Virus record (IMG/VR): IMGVR_UViG_3300027857_000012
Span: 62,001-126,000 of that record
From: a virus
DNA: 64,000 nucleotides
Direction: 5' to 3' (one strand)
In this document: positions 32,348 to 41,655 of the stretch, piece after piece
How positions within the stretch are numbered: the stretch's first letter is position 1
Layout of the letters: each line of letters opens with the position of its first letter
The notes under the pieces: model-generated
The model's input: only the letters and a program-made list of their open reading frames with translations
Databases searched by the model: none
What the model was told of the DNA's origin: nothing
Translations under genes and position numbers: made by a program

Positions 32348-32581
32348 ATGACAGGTAATGAAATTGTAGATCAAGATGCCGCAGATGCATTGCTTCGAAA
32401 GTATAAGAAGACATTGTCAGATGCAGCACGAGACTTTTGGATGGTGCATCGAGATGAGTATGATGCAATTCAGACATCTGAGTTTCCTCTTGAAAAGGAT
32501 ACGGAAATGACGCATCAATTTTTGGATGCTGTTGATGATGTTACAGATGTTCTTGCACGGTCCTGGACGTTGACGTCGTAA
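32348..32581 (+). CDS. Small acidic protein
   Basis: A 77-residue acidic helical protein. GAAAGGATTG lies upstream of ATG 32348. First gene after a palindrome-flanked promoter. Not recognised. Confidence 0.6.
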   Translation: MTGNEIVDQDAADALLRKYKKTLSDAARDFWMVHRDEYDAIQTSEFPLEKDTEMTHQFLDAVDDVTDVLARSWTLTS

Positions 32582-32676
32582 TCCTTCAACTCCGTTTCTT
32601 CTGGATGGAGAGACGGCATAAAGAAAAACACGCTGCCAAGAATGCACACAATGTTTGATCAGATTAAGGAACAATT

Positions 32677-33012
32677 ATGGTACAAAAACAATTAAATCGA
32701 TGTAGCAATGATGAAATTCTTTGGATGGGACATGTATGGTATTATTTGCGAGTTACATTTTGTGTCAAGTGGCAATTAGCACATCCTAATGAAGAACAAG
32801 ATTCGGATGAAGACGCACTCAAGTGGAAAATAGAAGATGAAGAATTTTCTCCATTTCAAGCGAGCATTTATCGTGCTGGTTTCGAGTGTGCAAAACGAAC
32901 ATTTGAACGATACGGATTCCGAATCCTCCATAACGAATTATTTCCTACTCGGCCTCTTCTTCGACTTGCATTATTAGCTCGATGTCCAAAAGATGATGAA
33001 ATTGGAGAATAA
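32677..33012 (+). CDS. Protein of unknown function
   Basis: A 111-residue protein with TAAGGAAC before its ATG. Mostly helical with an acidic middle (EEQDSDEDALK). Not recognised. Confidence 0.6.
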   Translation: MVQKQLNRCSNDEILWMGHVWYYLRVTFCVKWQLAHPNEEQDSDEDALKWKIEDEEFSPFQASIYRAGFECAKRTFERYGFRILHNELFPTRPLLRLALLARCPKDDEIGE

Positions 33013-33013
33013 T

Positions 33014-33544
33014 ATGGAACAATCACGATTCGTTCTTGATACGACGGGTCATAACCGTCAAAGACGAAGCTATGAAACATATGACACAGTCCTTCAATTG
33101 TACCAAGAAAGAGAAATATGGAGACAGCCGAATGTTGTCACACTCCTTGGGAGTGCGGCATTCGACCGTGAATATCGATTCTTTTCAGAATTGTTTACGT
33201 TGGCTGGGTGTCTTGTCTATTCCAGTGGAGCGCAGCAGAATGATATATCTGAAGTGATGCAAATGCGCTTGACGCTATTGTCATTCTCAAGAATCGCACA
33301 CAGTGATATTATTCTTGTGATTAATGGTGTTCGGCATCATATGTACGATTACTTGGGGCCAAGCACACGAAACGGCATTGCGTTTGCGCGGTCACTTGGT
33401 AAGTCGATCACATTTGCTTATCCACATGCATGTCGAAAACTCTGCCAATGTAATGGATACTTTGATGTGTTTGACCCACTGTTGTATGCAGATGAGATTG
33501 CATATATACACGATTCGATTTATGCTGAAACAGAACATGAATAA
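33014..33544 (+). CDS. SLOG-like / deoxyribosyltransferase-like protein
   Basis: A 176-residue Rossmann-like protein. VVTLLGSAAFDRE at the N terminus, DIILVINGV and PSTRNGIAFARSLGKSITF (about residues 115-135) follow the pattern of nucleoside 2-deoxyribosyltransferase/DUF4406-type proteins, a branch related to SLOG. TTGGAG precedes ATG 33014. It resembles the protein at 46621 in layout, including a small cysteine cluster (LCQCN). Confidence 0.55.
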   Translation: MEQSRFVLDTTGHNRQRRSYETYDTVLQLYQEREIWRQPNVVTLLGSAAFDREYRFFSELFTLAGCLVYSSGAQQNDISEVMQMRLTLLSFSRIAHSDIILVINGVRHHMYDYLGPSTRNGIAFARSLGKSITFAYPHACRKLCQCNGYFDVFDPLLYADEIAYIHDSIYAETEHE

Positions 33545-33582
33545 GAAAAACACGAAATCATGGTGGATGGTCTTGCTCAGAG

Positions 33583-34146
33583 ATGATTAGCGAAGAATTG
33601 TTGCTTCTTGCAGAATTTTCGCCTCGACTCGAAAAGAAGCAAAAGAAAAAGCTGCTTTTCGATGGAATATCGAGTCGATTGAGAACTTTACAGCAACAAC
33701 AGATCGTGAACGTTTTTGTAATACTTCAATGTATGGTGAGGCAGAACAAAACAATTTCTGAGATTGGTATGAACAATACGTATCACATGTCAAGATTGAA
33801 TGGTGTATCATTCAGAGTTCGAATGTTCACGACACGATTGCTCTTGAAATTCGAGCGTGGCATCATTACTGAATTTGAAGACTATGAAGATCGGTTTACG
33901 CTTGAAGAATTGGAGTACATTACGTCTCGAATTGACCAAAGTCTTTGGCATACACCAAACGAACGGTTTTGTAAGTATTGTCATCATTGGCATGCAGATG
34001 CTGGTTGTCGATCGTACTTTGTTCCAAACGATCCAGTGATGCGATCAACAAATGATTCAATGTGTAGTAAGTGTCTTGCTGATCTTGAACGCATATTGCA
34101 TGAAGAAGGGCACACATTTGACAAGCATGGAACAATGTTGAGTTAG
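33583..34146 (+). CDS. Protein with C-terminal zinc-binding cysteines
   Basis: A 187-residue protein. The middle (TISEIGMNNTYHMSRLNGVSF) could be a helix-turn-helix. The C terminus has CKYCHHWHADAGC and CSKC, a likely zinc site. A transcription factor role is possible but not shown. Confidence 0.55.
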   Translation: MISEELLLLAEFSPRLEKKQKKKLLFDGISSRLRTLQQQQIVNVFVILQCMVRQNKTISEIGMNNTYHMSRLNGVSFRVRMFTTRLLLKFERGIITEFEDYEDRFTLEELEYITSRIDQSLWHTPNERFCKYCHHWHADAGCRSYFVPNDPVMRSTNDSMCSKCLADLERILHEEGHTFDKHGTMLS

Positions 34147-34153
34147 GAGAAAT

Positions 34154-34501
34154 ATGCTCATTCACGCTGGGAACACGTATCTTGCAAAAAATGGACAGTA
34201 TGTGACTGTATCACTTCGAGATGGAGCATGGTGGAGAGGATCATCTGAACACGTTTCATGTCTCTTTTGGAGTAATGATGGGCAGTGCCAAGTGGATCGT
34301 TCTTTTGATATTTTGGTTTCAAGAAAAAGGGTGAAAGATCTTGCGTTTCGAGTGCAGAGTATCGCTCAGTCAGCATCAATCAGATTCGATATGGCGTTGC
34401 TCGTTGAAGTTGTTGTTGAAGTTGCATTTGGAGATAATCATTTAGATATTCCAGCTATTCGAGATGCGATTCTTGCAGAAATGCAGAAACAACATCCCTA
34501 G
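34154..34501 (+). CDS. Small protein of unknown function
   Basis: A 115-residue beta-rich N-terminal, helical C-terminal protein. TTAGGAGAAAT precedes the ATG. Not recognised. Confidence 0.6.
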   Translation: MLIHAGNTYLAKNGQYVTVSLRDGAWWRGSSEHVSCLFWSNDGQCQVDRSFDILVSRKRVKDLAFRVQSIAQSASIRFDMALLVEVVVEVAFGDNHLDIPAIRDAILAEMQKQHP

Positions 34502-34536
34502 TTGGATAGAATACAGATATTTTAAGGAGTTTTTTC

Positions 34537-35481
34537 ATGCCGACAAGAATCCCATTGCGTGTGGAATCACATCTTCATTTTGTAAAAGAAATGCGATTAC
34601 ATGCATTTACAGCATTTGGATTATTTGCGCTCATGATTCTTGTGTCATTTGGTATCCAGGAGTGGACGCTGCAACAACGGAATACGAGTCGTGATTTGCA
34701 TTCACACCTCCAGACGATGGTTGTTGAGACGCTCGAACTTGGATCAACAGCGTCAGCAATCTTTGTCAGCATAAACAATAGTGAACGAACAACATTTACA
34801 ACGATTCTTACACAATTTCAAGATGAACATGCATATGCACAAACACACCAATTTGATGCATCTGCAACAGCGCTGTTTCTTGGTGCTGAAACAACATATT
34901 CAAACATTGTGACTGATGGAACAACAATTCAACAAAATACACAAGCTGTTGGTCCATTGCTTCGGTTGTTTGTTGAAGAAACAACCGCGTATGGTGCAGT
35001 TCTCACAAAGATGTATATGATCTATACGGACATTCTTGCAACAAACAACACGAGTGTTCAAGTGTATAGTATCATTGAAGCAGTGAGTGAATTGCTAATT
35101 TTGTTCATTTTCACATCCATTGTCTTTTTTCCTTCACTGAATCGATTAAAAGGAAGTGTTCAAGATTATGTATCTGCACAATCGAGAGCAGATTCGATTA
35201 TTCAGGAACTGCCAGCCGAAGTGCATAATCTTCCTATTGATGTTCGACAAGTCGAACAAAATGTGTATGCTGTGAAGGGTAATGGGCAGGTGTACATGGT
35301 GCATTATCTTGACGAAACAAAAACATTTGTGTGTAAATGTGGTATTTTCAAAGAAATTGGCACATGTCTGCATATTCGTCGAGCATATTGGTTGCAGCGA
35401 CAACAGTGGAAGACGACCCGTGAACATCAATTGCTGTGGCAGAGCGATCAACAGAGAACAGTGCACGTGCCTCATCAATGA
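34537..35481 (+). CDS. Membrane sensor-like protein with SWIM zinc finger
   Basis: A 314-residue protein. Segment 24-44 and segment about 183-203 are hydrophobic; the 140 residues between are a helical extracytoplasmic domain like chemoreceptor sensors. The cytoplasmic part ends with a SWIM-type finger, CKCGIFKEIGTCLHI (CxC, 8 residues, CxH, about residues 268-282). SWIM domains bind DNA or proteins. TAAGGAG precedes the ATG. The combination is unusual and could tether DNA or a partner to the membrane. Confidence 0.7.
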   Translation: MPTRIPLRVESHLHFVKEMRLHAFTAFGLFALMILVSFGIQEWTLQQRNTSRDLHSHLQTMVVETLELGSTASAIFVSINNSERTTFTTILTQFQDEHAYAQTHQFDASATALFLGAETTYSNIVTDGTTIQQNTQAVGPLLRLFVEETTAYGAVLTKMYMIYTDILATNNTSVQVYSIIEAVSELLILFIFTSIVFFPSLNRLKGSVQDYVSAQSRADSIIQELPAEVHNLPIDVRQVEQNVYAVKGNGQVYMVHYLDETKTFVCKCGIFKEIGTCLHIRRAYWLQRQQWKTTREHQLLWQSDQQRTVHVPHQ

Positions 35482-35516
35482 GTTTTAGAAAATGATCCTT
35501 ATTTGCGTACAAACGA

Positions 35517-35545
35517 TGTACTTTTTGTGTATTTTGTGATATAAT
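35517..35545 (+). promoter_or_regulatory. TGTACT-17-TATAAT promoter
   Basis: TGTACT 35517-35522, TATAAT 35540-35545 with TGA. Confidence 0.9.
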
Positions 35546-35591
35546 TATCATAGAAAGTAATTCTATGGACGCATAACAAAGGACAATGCTG

Positions 35592-36074
35592 ATGCAACAG
35601 GCGAGCATTTTACGATTTCCATATGTCGATCCACCAGAACATATTGTGCATTACACGCTTGAAGACATTCTGCCAAAAGAGTCATGTTTTGCACTGCACT
35701 GGTTAAACTCGTCACTTTCGCTCCTCACCATTAAAGATGCTGTTCCTCATTTAGTTGCTGAAGAAAAATTTACGCATATGGAAATGCGTGTGCTTCGGCC
35801 GTTACTTGCGATTCATCCATATTTCGCAACACATAGTGTCATGTATGCATCGTATTGGTTTGATTCGATGTCTGAAATCAGCATTGAAAAAGCACTGCAT
35901 CGACTCCGAGAAGCAGATGCAGCAAACATTTTGGATATGGAAATGCGCCCAATTCGAAATCACATCCATCGTGTGCGTACGAAAATGCATACGTTCGACA
36001 TTGATATTGTTGCAACACTCAAAGTTGGATGGTCATTTCAACGGTATCGAGAGGGATTTTTTGCACATGGTTAA
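35592..36074 (+). CDS. Protein of unknown function
   Basis: A 160-residue protein, perhaps with a winged-helix-like middle (MSEISIEKALHRLREADA). AAAGGACA lies 7 bases before ATG 35592. Own promoter. Overlaps the next gene by 8 bases. Confidence 0.55.
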   Translation: MQQASILRFPYVDPPEHIVHYTLEDILPKESCFALHWLNSSLSLLTIKDAVPHLVAEEKFTHMEMRVLRPLLAIHPYFATHSVMYASYWFDSMSEISIEKALHRLREADAANILDMEMRPIRNHIHRVRTKMHTFDIDIVATLKVGWSFQRYREGFFAHG

Positions 36075-36345
36075 AAAGAAAAAAGAAATTCTGCCATTCC
36101 CAGCAGAATTCGAAGAGAAAGATATTCAGGACGCTGAGAAATCACCGTTCAAAGGTCCTGGTCCATGGCAAGCAATTGAATTAACTGTTCGTGTTGTTGT
36201 CTATGTGCCATCACAAATCGTGTCTGGCACACTCTGGGATGTGCCCAAAACAGCTGAACAAATTGAACTCATGCTTCTTGAGGATGTGTATGTTCGAGAA
36301 GCACAAACAATTGGAGCAATTCGAGTTGTGCAAGAGGTTCGATGA
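36067..36345 (+). CDS. Small protein of unknown function
   Basis: A 92-residue protein with a basic start (MVKKKKE) and a beta-strand region TVRVVVYVP. Overlaps both neighbours by 8 and 4 bases. Confidence 0.55.
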   Translation: MVKKKKEILPFPAEFEEKDIQDAEKSPFKGPGPWQAIELTVRVVVYVPSQIVSGTLWDVPKTAEQIELMLLEDVYVREAQTIGAIRVVQEVR

Positions 36346-36605
36346 TGGGACGTCGATATATTGCGCTGCAATATTCGTTACATATATGCTGTCAACGGCG
36401 TGCATTTCTTCGACTCAATGAGAATGGATATGATCATCATCGACTTCGACCGTATGGATTTGTGAGTGGTAAGTTTCACTATCGACAAATGCATACTCAG
36501 CGGCACCAAACGCGACAAGGAAATGTTTCTTTAAAACTATCAGTGAAAAGGAGTGAACGACAAGCATGGAAACGCATGATCAGGTTGCAACATGGTGGAT
36601 TGTGA
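36342..36605 (+). CDS. Small basic protein
   Basis: An 87-residue basic protein rich in Arg, His and Tyr. ATGA-coupled upstream and overlapping the next gene by 40 bases, so either the C terminus here or the next start may be misplaced. Confidence 0.45.
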   Translation: MMGRRYIALQYSLHICCQRRAFLRLNENGYDHHRLRPYGFVSGKFHYRQMHTQRHQTRQGNVSLKLSVKRSERQAWKRMIRLQHGGL

Positions 36606-36880
36606 AACAAGGGGATGGTCGACTTGCTCGATTTTCTGATCTGATTTCTGATTTCACTGATCTTGACATGACAGAAATGGAGGCAATTCTCGTGTGTCAA
36701 CGCGAAGGGATGTCAACTGAAGATGCTTTTGAAGAAGTCCAAATAGCGCTCGATTCAAGCTCATTTCGACTCACTGTTGCTATTCGAATCATTCGGAAAA
36801 CATACGGTGATCCGCTTGCCAATGATCGGGCATTCAGGACACGCCATGAAGATTCGAATGTTGTTACGTTTGAATTATAA
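36566..36880 (+). CDS. Small protein of unknown function
   Basis: A 104-residue helical protein; AAAGGAG lies 15 bases before its ATG. Not recognised. The 133 bases after it contain no gene. Confidence 0.55.
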   Translation: METHDQVATWWIVKQGDGRLARFSDLISDFTDLDMTEMEAILVCQREGMSTEDAFEEVQIALDSSSFRLTVAIRIIRKTYGDPLANDRAFRTRHEDSNVVTFEL

Positions 36881-37013
36881 TGCACCCCAGAGCACATTTC
36901 GAGGCCTTGAAAGCAAAAGATGTAAGTTCATATAGCACACATTCAAAAACATTATATTCGTCTTCTAAATGCATAGAGAAAAACATGAGTACTAACATAT
37001 GAGAGGATAATCA

Positions 37014-37253
37014 ATGTTTGACGAAAAATTCTATCGATTCGGCAATGCACTTGTTTCAACGAGTGGTGTTATCATTCAGTATCATGCAGATGAACAAAAC
37101 AGACACTTCTCAGTGCATATTCCACACAATGCGCAAACGCTTCTTTTGTACAAGAATGAATTTCCTGACGAATACGAGCAGTATTATGCACTCCTTCTTT
37201 CATCACCACGACTCAGCATATTTCTTCATTCAAATGCCAATTTCCGAAAATGA
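37014..37253 (+). CDS. Small protein of unknown function
   Basis: A 79-residue protein; GAGAGGATAA precedes its ATG. Its DNA context is the same as the two paralogues that follow, but the protein is not clearly related to them. Confidence 0.6.
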   Translation: MFDEKFYRFGNALVSTSGVIIQYHADEQNRHFSVHIPHNAQTLLLYKNEFPDEYEQYYALLLSSPRLSIFLHSNANFRK

Positions 37254-37265
37254 AAGGATGTCTCA

Positions 37266-37655
37266 ATGCTTGAAAATGGACTACCACTCAACCAAGCGTT
37301 GTTTTTAAGTCGAGAGAAAACAGCTGTATGGATATGTGCATTATCATCGTCAACATCAAAAGTATACACGACAGAAGAGCATAGTCTCGACACGCTTCGA
37401 AATGTCCTTCGAACAGAATCGTGTCGTGGATTTTCTCTACATATTAGTGTAGCACAGCAAGATCTGGATATGCTGCAAGGGCAATATAGTCTTAAAATTG
37501 CATGTCTTGAAAGTATTGGTAATCGTTCTGAAAATGTTGATCTTTTATCATATGGACAGTTCGAAACAATTGTGGATGATGCTGCATACGATGAAATTGG
37601 AGATGCGCTTATGAGTCGAGATATTCCAAGACATGCAGGGTGGTTGCCAAAATGA
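37266..37655 (+). CDS. Paralogue A of a tandem pair, unknown function
   Basis: A 129-residue protein. It aligns by eye with the next gene over its full length: LPLNQALFLSREKTAVWICAL against LSLDQAIFLSQSRTAIWICVL, and shared ends GWLPK. A mixed alpha/beta domain is likely. GAAAGGATG precedes the ATG. Confidence 0.65.
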   Translation: MLENGLPLNQALFLSREKTAVWICALSSSTSKVYTTEEHSLDTLRNVLRTESCRGFSLHISVAQQDLDMLQGQYSLKIACLESIGNRSENVDLLSYGQFETIVDDAAYDEIGDALMSRDIPRHAGWLPK

Positions 37656-38047
37656 GTTCGATGGTTAAAGGCTTGTCACTCGATCAAGCCATTTTTCTCA
37701 GTCAGAGTAGAACAGCGATATGGATATGTGTTCTTGCTGCTAATTCTGCAGAACCGTATACAGCAGAAGATGATAGCATTGAGAGGATTCGCCTTGCTCT
37801 TAATACACAAGATGCGTATGGTTATGCAATACATATTCTCGCACTGGGAACACCAAATGCCGCGCCCCAAGATGATCGATATAGCGTGTCAATTGCTCGA
37901 TTTACATCGACACTGAGTTGTGCACAAGTGAATCTCAAAACACTTGGTGAATTCACTTCAGTGTTGCATGATGTTGAGTATCTCGCTGTGATTAATACAC
38001 TTGGAATTCGACACATCTCGCCTCGAAAAGGATGGCTTCCAAAATGA
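37652..38047 (+). CDS. Paralogue B of a tandem pair, unknown function
   Basis: A 131-residue paralogue of the upstream gene, joined by ATGA. The duplication is old, because the two differ at most positions outside the first 30 and last 10 residues. Coupled by ATGA to the integrase. Confidence 0.65.
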   Translation: MSSMVKGLSLDQAIFLSQSRTAIWICVLAANSAEPYTAEDDSIERIRLALNTQDAYGYAIHILALGTPNAAPQDDRYSVSIARFTSTLSCAQVNLKTLGEFTSVLHDVEYLAVINTLGIRHISPRKGWLPK

Positions 38048-39024
38048 ATACAGCAATCGTATCGCAAGAAGGTGACCCGATTCTCTATGCAATTGCCATT
38101 TTCATTGACGCCATTCGACAACAAGGTGGAGAGTTTTCGAGAACACCAGACATTTACCTCAATTGCCTGATGGAATTTCGTGACATCTGTCACAGTGCAG
38201 GAATCGATCTCGCACCACCGAAAACACTGTCAGCACAACACGCAGCACAGTATATGACAGCGATTACGATTGCAGCGCAAGGATATGCAGGATCATCAAA
38301 ACGACAAAAACAAGTGTCAAAAGCAACATACAATCAACGACTTTCTGCGCTGAGTAGTTTTTACAATTACGAAACGACGCAGCGACTTCTTGAATGTGGA
38401 AACCCTATTCTATCAATTAAAAGACCAAAAGGACGCGCCTACTCAGGGTCAGAAGCACTTGACCCTGATAGTGTGATGGATGTGCTAGCCACGATTGATC
38501 AAACAACACTCGTTGGCCTCCGTGATTATGTGTTGCTCTCACTCTTTTTCACGACTGGTCGTCGGTTACGAGAAGTGCAACGGCTCTGTATTGGTGATTT
38601 GACCGTCACGAAAACACGTGGAATACTGCATTTTCGAACAAAAGGTGGTGATGAAGAGCGAAGCACTGTGTCACCAAAAGTGTTTCCGCTTTTGCTCCAA
38701 TGGCTTGAACGTGCATATGGACCATCGTGGAATCAATGTAAAACAAGTCCAATGTGGATTAGTCTTTCAACACGACATGCTGGGACAAGAACGCAAATTA
38801 CAGCACAATCTGTCGAGCGCATCTTTTTCCAGTATTTCGGCACAAACGCACATAAAGCGCGACATACATTCGCTCGAACGATGATGAAGAGTGGTGCAAC
38901 AATCGATGAAATTCGGAGGATGCTCGGACACAAAAATATCGCAACGACAGGCATCTATCTTGCAGAATTAAGCAAAGAAGACAACCAATATCTTGATCAT
39001 CTCGATACTGCGTTTGGCATCTAA
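38044..39024 (+). CDS. Tyrosine recombinase / integrase
   Basis: A 326-residue site-specific recombinase. The N-terminal 120 residues are a core-binding (SAM-like) domain. Catalytic residues appear in order: Arg in TTGRRLREVQ, Lys in TKGGDEERS, HKARHTFAR (HxxR), LGHKNIATTGIYL with His and the nucleophilic Tyr. It may integrate, resolve dimers or invert DNA; no attachment site is recognised here. Translated from the paralogue operon by ATGA coupling. Confidence 0.88.
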   Translation: MNTAIVSQEGDPILYAIAIFIDAIRQQGGEFSRTPDIYLNCLMEFRDICHSAGIDLAPPKTLSAQHAAQYMTAITIAAQGYAGSSKRQKQVSKATYNQRLSALSSFYNYETTQRLLECGNPILSIKRPKGRAYSGSEALDPDSVMDVLATIDQTTLVGLRDYVLLSLFFTTGRRLREVQRLCIGDLTVTKTRGILHFRTKGGDEERSTVSPKVFPLLLQWLERAYGPSWNQCKTSPMWISLSTRHAGTRTQITAQSVERIFFQYFGTNAHKARHTFARTMMKSGATIDEIRRMLGHKNIATTGIYLAELSKEDNQYLDHLDTAFGI

Positions 39025-39041
39025 GAGTCAATGAATGCGTC

Positions 39042-39077
39042 AAAAGTACATTTTTCCACCATAAAAGATGTACTTTT
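39042..39077. repeat. 10-bp inverted repeat at a promoter
   Basis: AAAAGTACAT (39042-39051) and ATGTACTTTT (39068-39077); the right arm contains the whole -35 box. The left arm repeats the -35 box in opposite orientation but has no -10 partner. Confidence 0.6.
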
Positions 39078-39097
39078 TTTATTTTTTATGATATAAT
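39069..39097 (+). promoter_or_regulatory. TGTACT-17-TATAAT promoter
   Basis: TGTACT 39069-39074, TATAAT 39092-39097 with TGA. Confidence 0.9.
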
Positions 39098-39118
39098 ATA
39101 TTCAAGGAGAATACAAAT

Positions 39119-39634
39119 ATGCTTGAACAGATAAAAACGTTTAAAGAGTGGGAAGAACAGAAGAAACATTTGCAAAAACTCGAGGATTTTGTGCTGTACT
39201 ATCGAGTGCATGGGCATGAAATGAGCAATGATCATGCACAATGTGCTTTTGTTCAAAGAGAATTGGACGCCACACTCCAACACATTTCTCAGACAGTAAC
39301 AACGTTTCTTCGAAAAATGCCACCATGTCTCATATTTGCACAGCGTGTGCAAATTGATTCAGGAGGGCAATATATCGTTCCAGGGATGTCTAGTATGTCG
39401 AGAAATGTTGTTGATTCATATCTTATTGCTGCTGAACTTGCAAGATACTGGGGCGATGTGCAGCTGCGTGATCAAGGTGTATCGATGGATCGATATGTTT
39501 ACTTCACAGCACTCGGACCACTGTACCTCCCGGTGCTTGAAGAAGAGGCATTTTTTGAGCACGTCTTGCCAGAACATCGAGTGTTTGTCTATTACCCGTC
39601 GACACGACAAGCAATATGGACTGTGTATGAATAG
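39119..39634 (+). CDS. Protein of unknown function
   Basis: A 171-residue protein with an N-terminal coiled-coil-like helix (FKEWEEQKKHLQKLEDF). CAAGGAG precedes the ATG. First gene of an operon of seven small genes to 41937. Confidence 0.6.
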   Translation: MLEQIKTFKEWEEQKKHLQKLEDFVLYYRVHGHEMSNDHAQCAFVQRELDATLQHISQTVTTFLRKMPPCLIFAQRVQIDSGGQYIVPGMSSMSRNVVDSYLIAAELARYWGDVQLRDQGVSMDRYVYFTALGPLYLPVLEEEAFFEHVLPEHRVFVYYPSTRQAIWTVYE

Positions 39635-39642
39635 AGGTTCGT

Positions 39643-40092
39643 ATGGATGCATTTTTGAAACGACGATTCACGATGGGCATCTTGAAAGTCCACCTTGAAA
39701 CACTGACGAAAGCAAGAAATCTTCTCTGTGCATCAGCATTGATGCCAGATGAACGTACAATCGCGAAAAATTCTCTTGATACGGCAGCAGGGTGGTTTGC
39801 ACTGCATGATATTCCAATTGGGTGGGTCGATGGTGTTGGGTATAAATTTCTTGATGCTCGAGTATTTGATCGAGTGATTCCAGTCGAACACGAAGCATGG
39901 TTCAATGAATTGAATCGAATTCAGACAAAGTTGAATACACTCATTTTTACTGGTAACGATGATGAACAGGTTCTTATGCTTCGTCGTCGATCAGCGCAAC
40001 TTGTTGCGTGGTTGAAACTTGAAAAATACACTGTGCAATCAGCACCAGTACAGCATGCTCGTGCATACATTCTTAAAGGAGTAAGTGAATGA
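39643..40092 (+). CDS. Protein of unknown function
   Basis: A 149-residue protein; TAGAGG before its ATG. Mixed alpha/beta with a helical second half. ATGA-coupled to the next. Confidence 0.6.
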   Translation: MDAFLKRRFTMGILKVHLETLTKARNLLCASALMPDERTIAKNSLDTAAGWFALHDIPIGWVDGVGYKFLDARVFDRVIPVEHEAWFNELNRIQTKLNTLIFTGNDDEQVLMLRRRSAQLVAWLKLEKYTVQSAPVQHARAYILKGVSE

Positions 40093-40592
40093 GCTCAAAA
40101 CAAGAGCAGTTTCACACACTTCTTCGTGATTTGAATGCAACACGAAAACAGTATGATGCTGTGCCACCAATCTCGCATCAAGCTCGAAAATATGGTGCAA
40201 AAATGCTTCGATTAGTGACGAAATTGAGGAATCACCATCAAATTGTGTTTGAATTGTACGGGCAGTACTATCTCGAAACAATGCTAGACGAGAAAATACA
40301 AGAGTATCGAACATTATTTCAAACACAATTACTCTCGCTTCGAGAAGTGGCAGTACAATATGCTACAACGCATCATCCTCAAACAGCGCACGTATCAATG
40401 CACCGATTTGCGTTGCACATACAACGAGAAACTATTTTACACTTTTTCTTCACACATGGAATACACGTGCGAGAAGAACAACCAGGATTTTGGGTATTTA
40501 CGCATCTTGAAGATGATTTGCAGGCTGTGTTGACGCTTATTACGTCACAAACATTGTTTCAAGCAGTTCGTGCACCAAAGGGGCAATCATGA
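40089..40592 (+). CDS. Helical protein of unknown function
   Basis: A 167-residue helical, histidine- and glutamine-rich protein between two ATGA junctions. Not recognised. Confidence 0.6.
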   Translation: MSSKQEQFHTLLRDLNATRKQYDAVPPISHQARKYGAKMLRLVTKLRNHHQIVFELYGQYYLETMLDEKIQEYRTLFQTQLLSLREVAVQYATTHHPQTAHVSMHRFALHIQRETILHFFFTHGIHVREEQPGFWVFTHLEDDLQAVLTLITSQTLFQAVRAPKGQS

Positions 40593-40972
40593 AATCACAA
40601 GACGTTGTTTTGCTAGAATCGAAGAATTTGTGTCGCCGAATCAATCAATGGATCCGTATTTTGAAAAAATATAACGAGACGCCTCCCATTTTCGAACAAG
40701 AAGATCAAAACTCAAAAGAGAAGATTTATTTTATTGATCGACTTGATACACGTATTGATCATCTCCATCATGCTGTTGTGATCGAGGCCACACTTCGACC
40801 GTTTGCACGGCCAGATTTGCCAGAAACAATCGTGCTGCAATTCGTGCAGCCAGAAGTGCCGTGGAAACCATCAGTGTTGACAGCAATCGTCTTTCGAATC
40901 ATGTCAACACCATTTGCGCATTGGGAACCAGATGAGGAGGATGAAAATGAGAACTCTCTACAAACGGGTTGA
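40589..40972 (+). CDS. Protein of unknown function
   Basis: A 127-residue protein with a very acidic end (PDEEDENENS). Overlaps the next gene by 26 bases; that acidic stretch also supplies its ribosome binding site. Confidence 0.6.
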   Translation: MKSQDVVLLESKNLCRRINQWIRILKKYNETPPIFEQEDQNSKEKIYFIDRLDTRIDHLHHAVVIEATLRPFARPDLPETIVLQFVQPEVPWKPSVLTAIVFRIMSTPFAHWEPDEEDENENSLQTG

Positions 40973-41414
40973 TGATGTTGTCCCAGGTGACGTTATTCTC
41001 TTATCAGGTGCTGATCTTCGCTTGGTAGATGTGACGCGTCTATTCAAATGCACTGTGTTGAAACATCCAGCATTGCAACCACATTTCACTGTGTTTCTTA
41101 CTATTCAACATGTAGATGGCCAATGCCAATCAACGAGACGACTTCTGCAATCTCGATTTGTTGAAGTGCGAGGAACGCATGTTGCAAGTTTTCTGTGGTG
41201 CAATGTATTGCATATTTGTGTTGGTGATTATGTGAAACTGATTCAATACAACGAACCTGTGCTTGTTACAAAAATCGCAACAACACAAAAGAAAAACTGT
41301 AGCATCACTGTGCAGGGCGAAGAGTGCACAGTTCGACTTGTATTCAGAACTACTGCGCATCTTCGAGTATGGACAGGAGCATTTCATGACGAGACAAAAA
41401 CCAACGTTTCATGA
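40947..41414 (+). CDS. Beta-rich protein of unknown function
   Basis: A 155-residue protein. VVPGDVILLSGADLRLVDV and VLHICVGDYVKLIQ give a repeated beta-barrel-like pattern, suggesting two related halves. GAGGAGG is placed before ATG 40947. Confidence 0.55.
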   Translation: MRTLYKRVDDVVPGDVILLSGADLRLVDVTRLFKCTVLKHPALQPHFTVFLTIQHVDGQCQSTRRLLQSRFVEVRGTHVASFLWCNVLHICVGDYVKLIQYNEPVLVTKIATTQKKNCSITVQGEECTVRLVFRTTAHLRVWTGAFHDETKTNVS

Positions 41415-41652
41415 ATGGCGAGAAACGGTACATACGCTGCTTGAAACGAGAGACATGCCACTCACAGATGATAATATGCTTTTAAATGTGAGTCGATACA
41501 ATCGTGTGATGCATCAATTGGCACTGAAACCAAAAGCGCGAACACGCTTTAAAGCAGAAACGCGAAAGCAGGAATTTGAAGAGTGGTTTACAACACACGG
41601 ATACGTGCTTGTGTGTATTGATGGTGAATACGTCGCTCAGCGAAAGGAATAA
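41386..41652 (+). CDS. Small protein of unknown function
   Basis: An 88-residue helical protein; CAGGAGC before ATG 41386. Overlaps the upstream gene by 29 bases. Confidence 0.6.
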   Translation: MTRQKPTFHEWRETVHTLLETRDMPLTDDNMLLNVSRYNRVMHQLALKPKARTRFKAETRKQEFEEWFTTHGYVLVCIDGEYVAQRKE

Positions 41653-41655
41653 GAC

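Noticed and set aside
38044-39024. Attachment site beside the integrase
   Set aside because: No direct repeat or tRNA 3' end duplicate could be seen near the gene.
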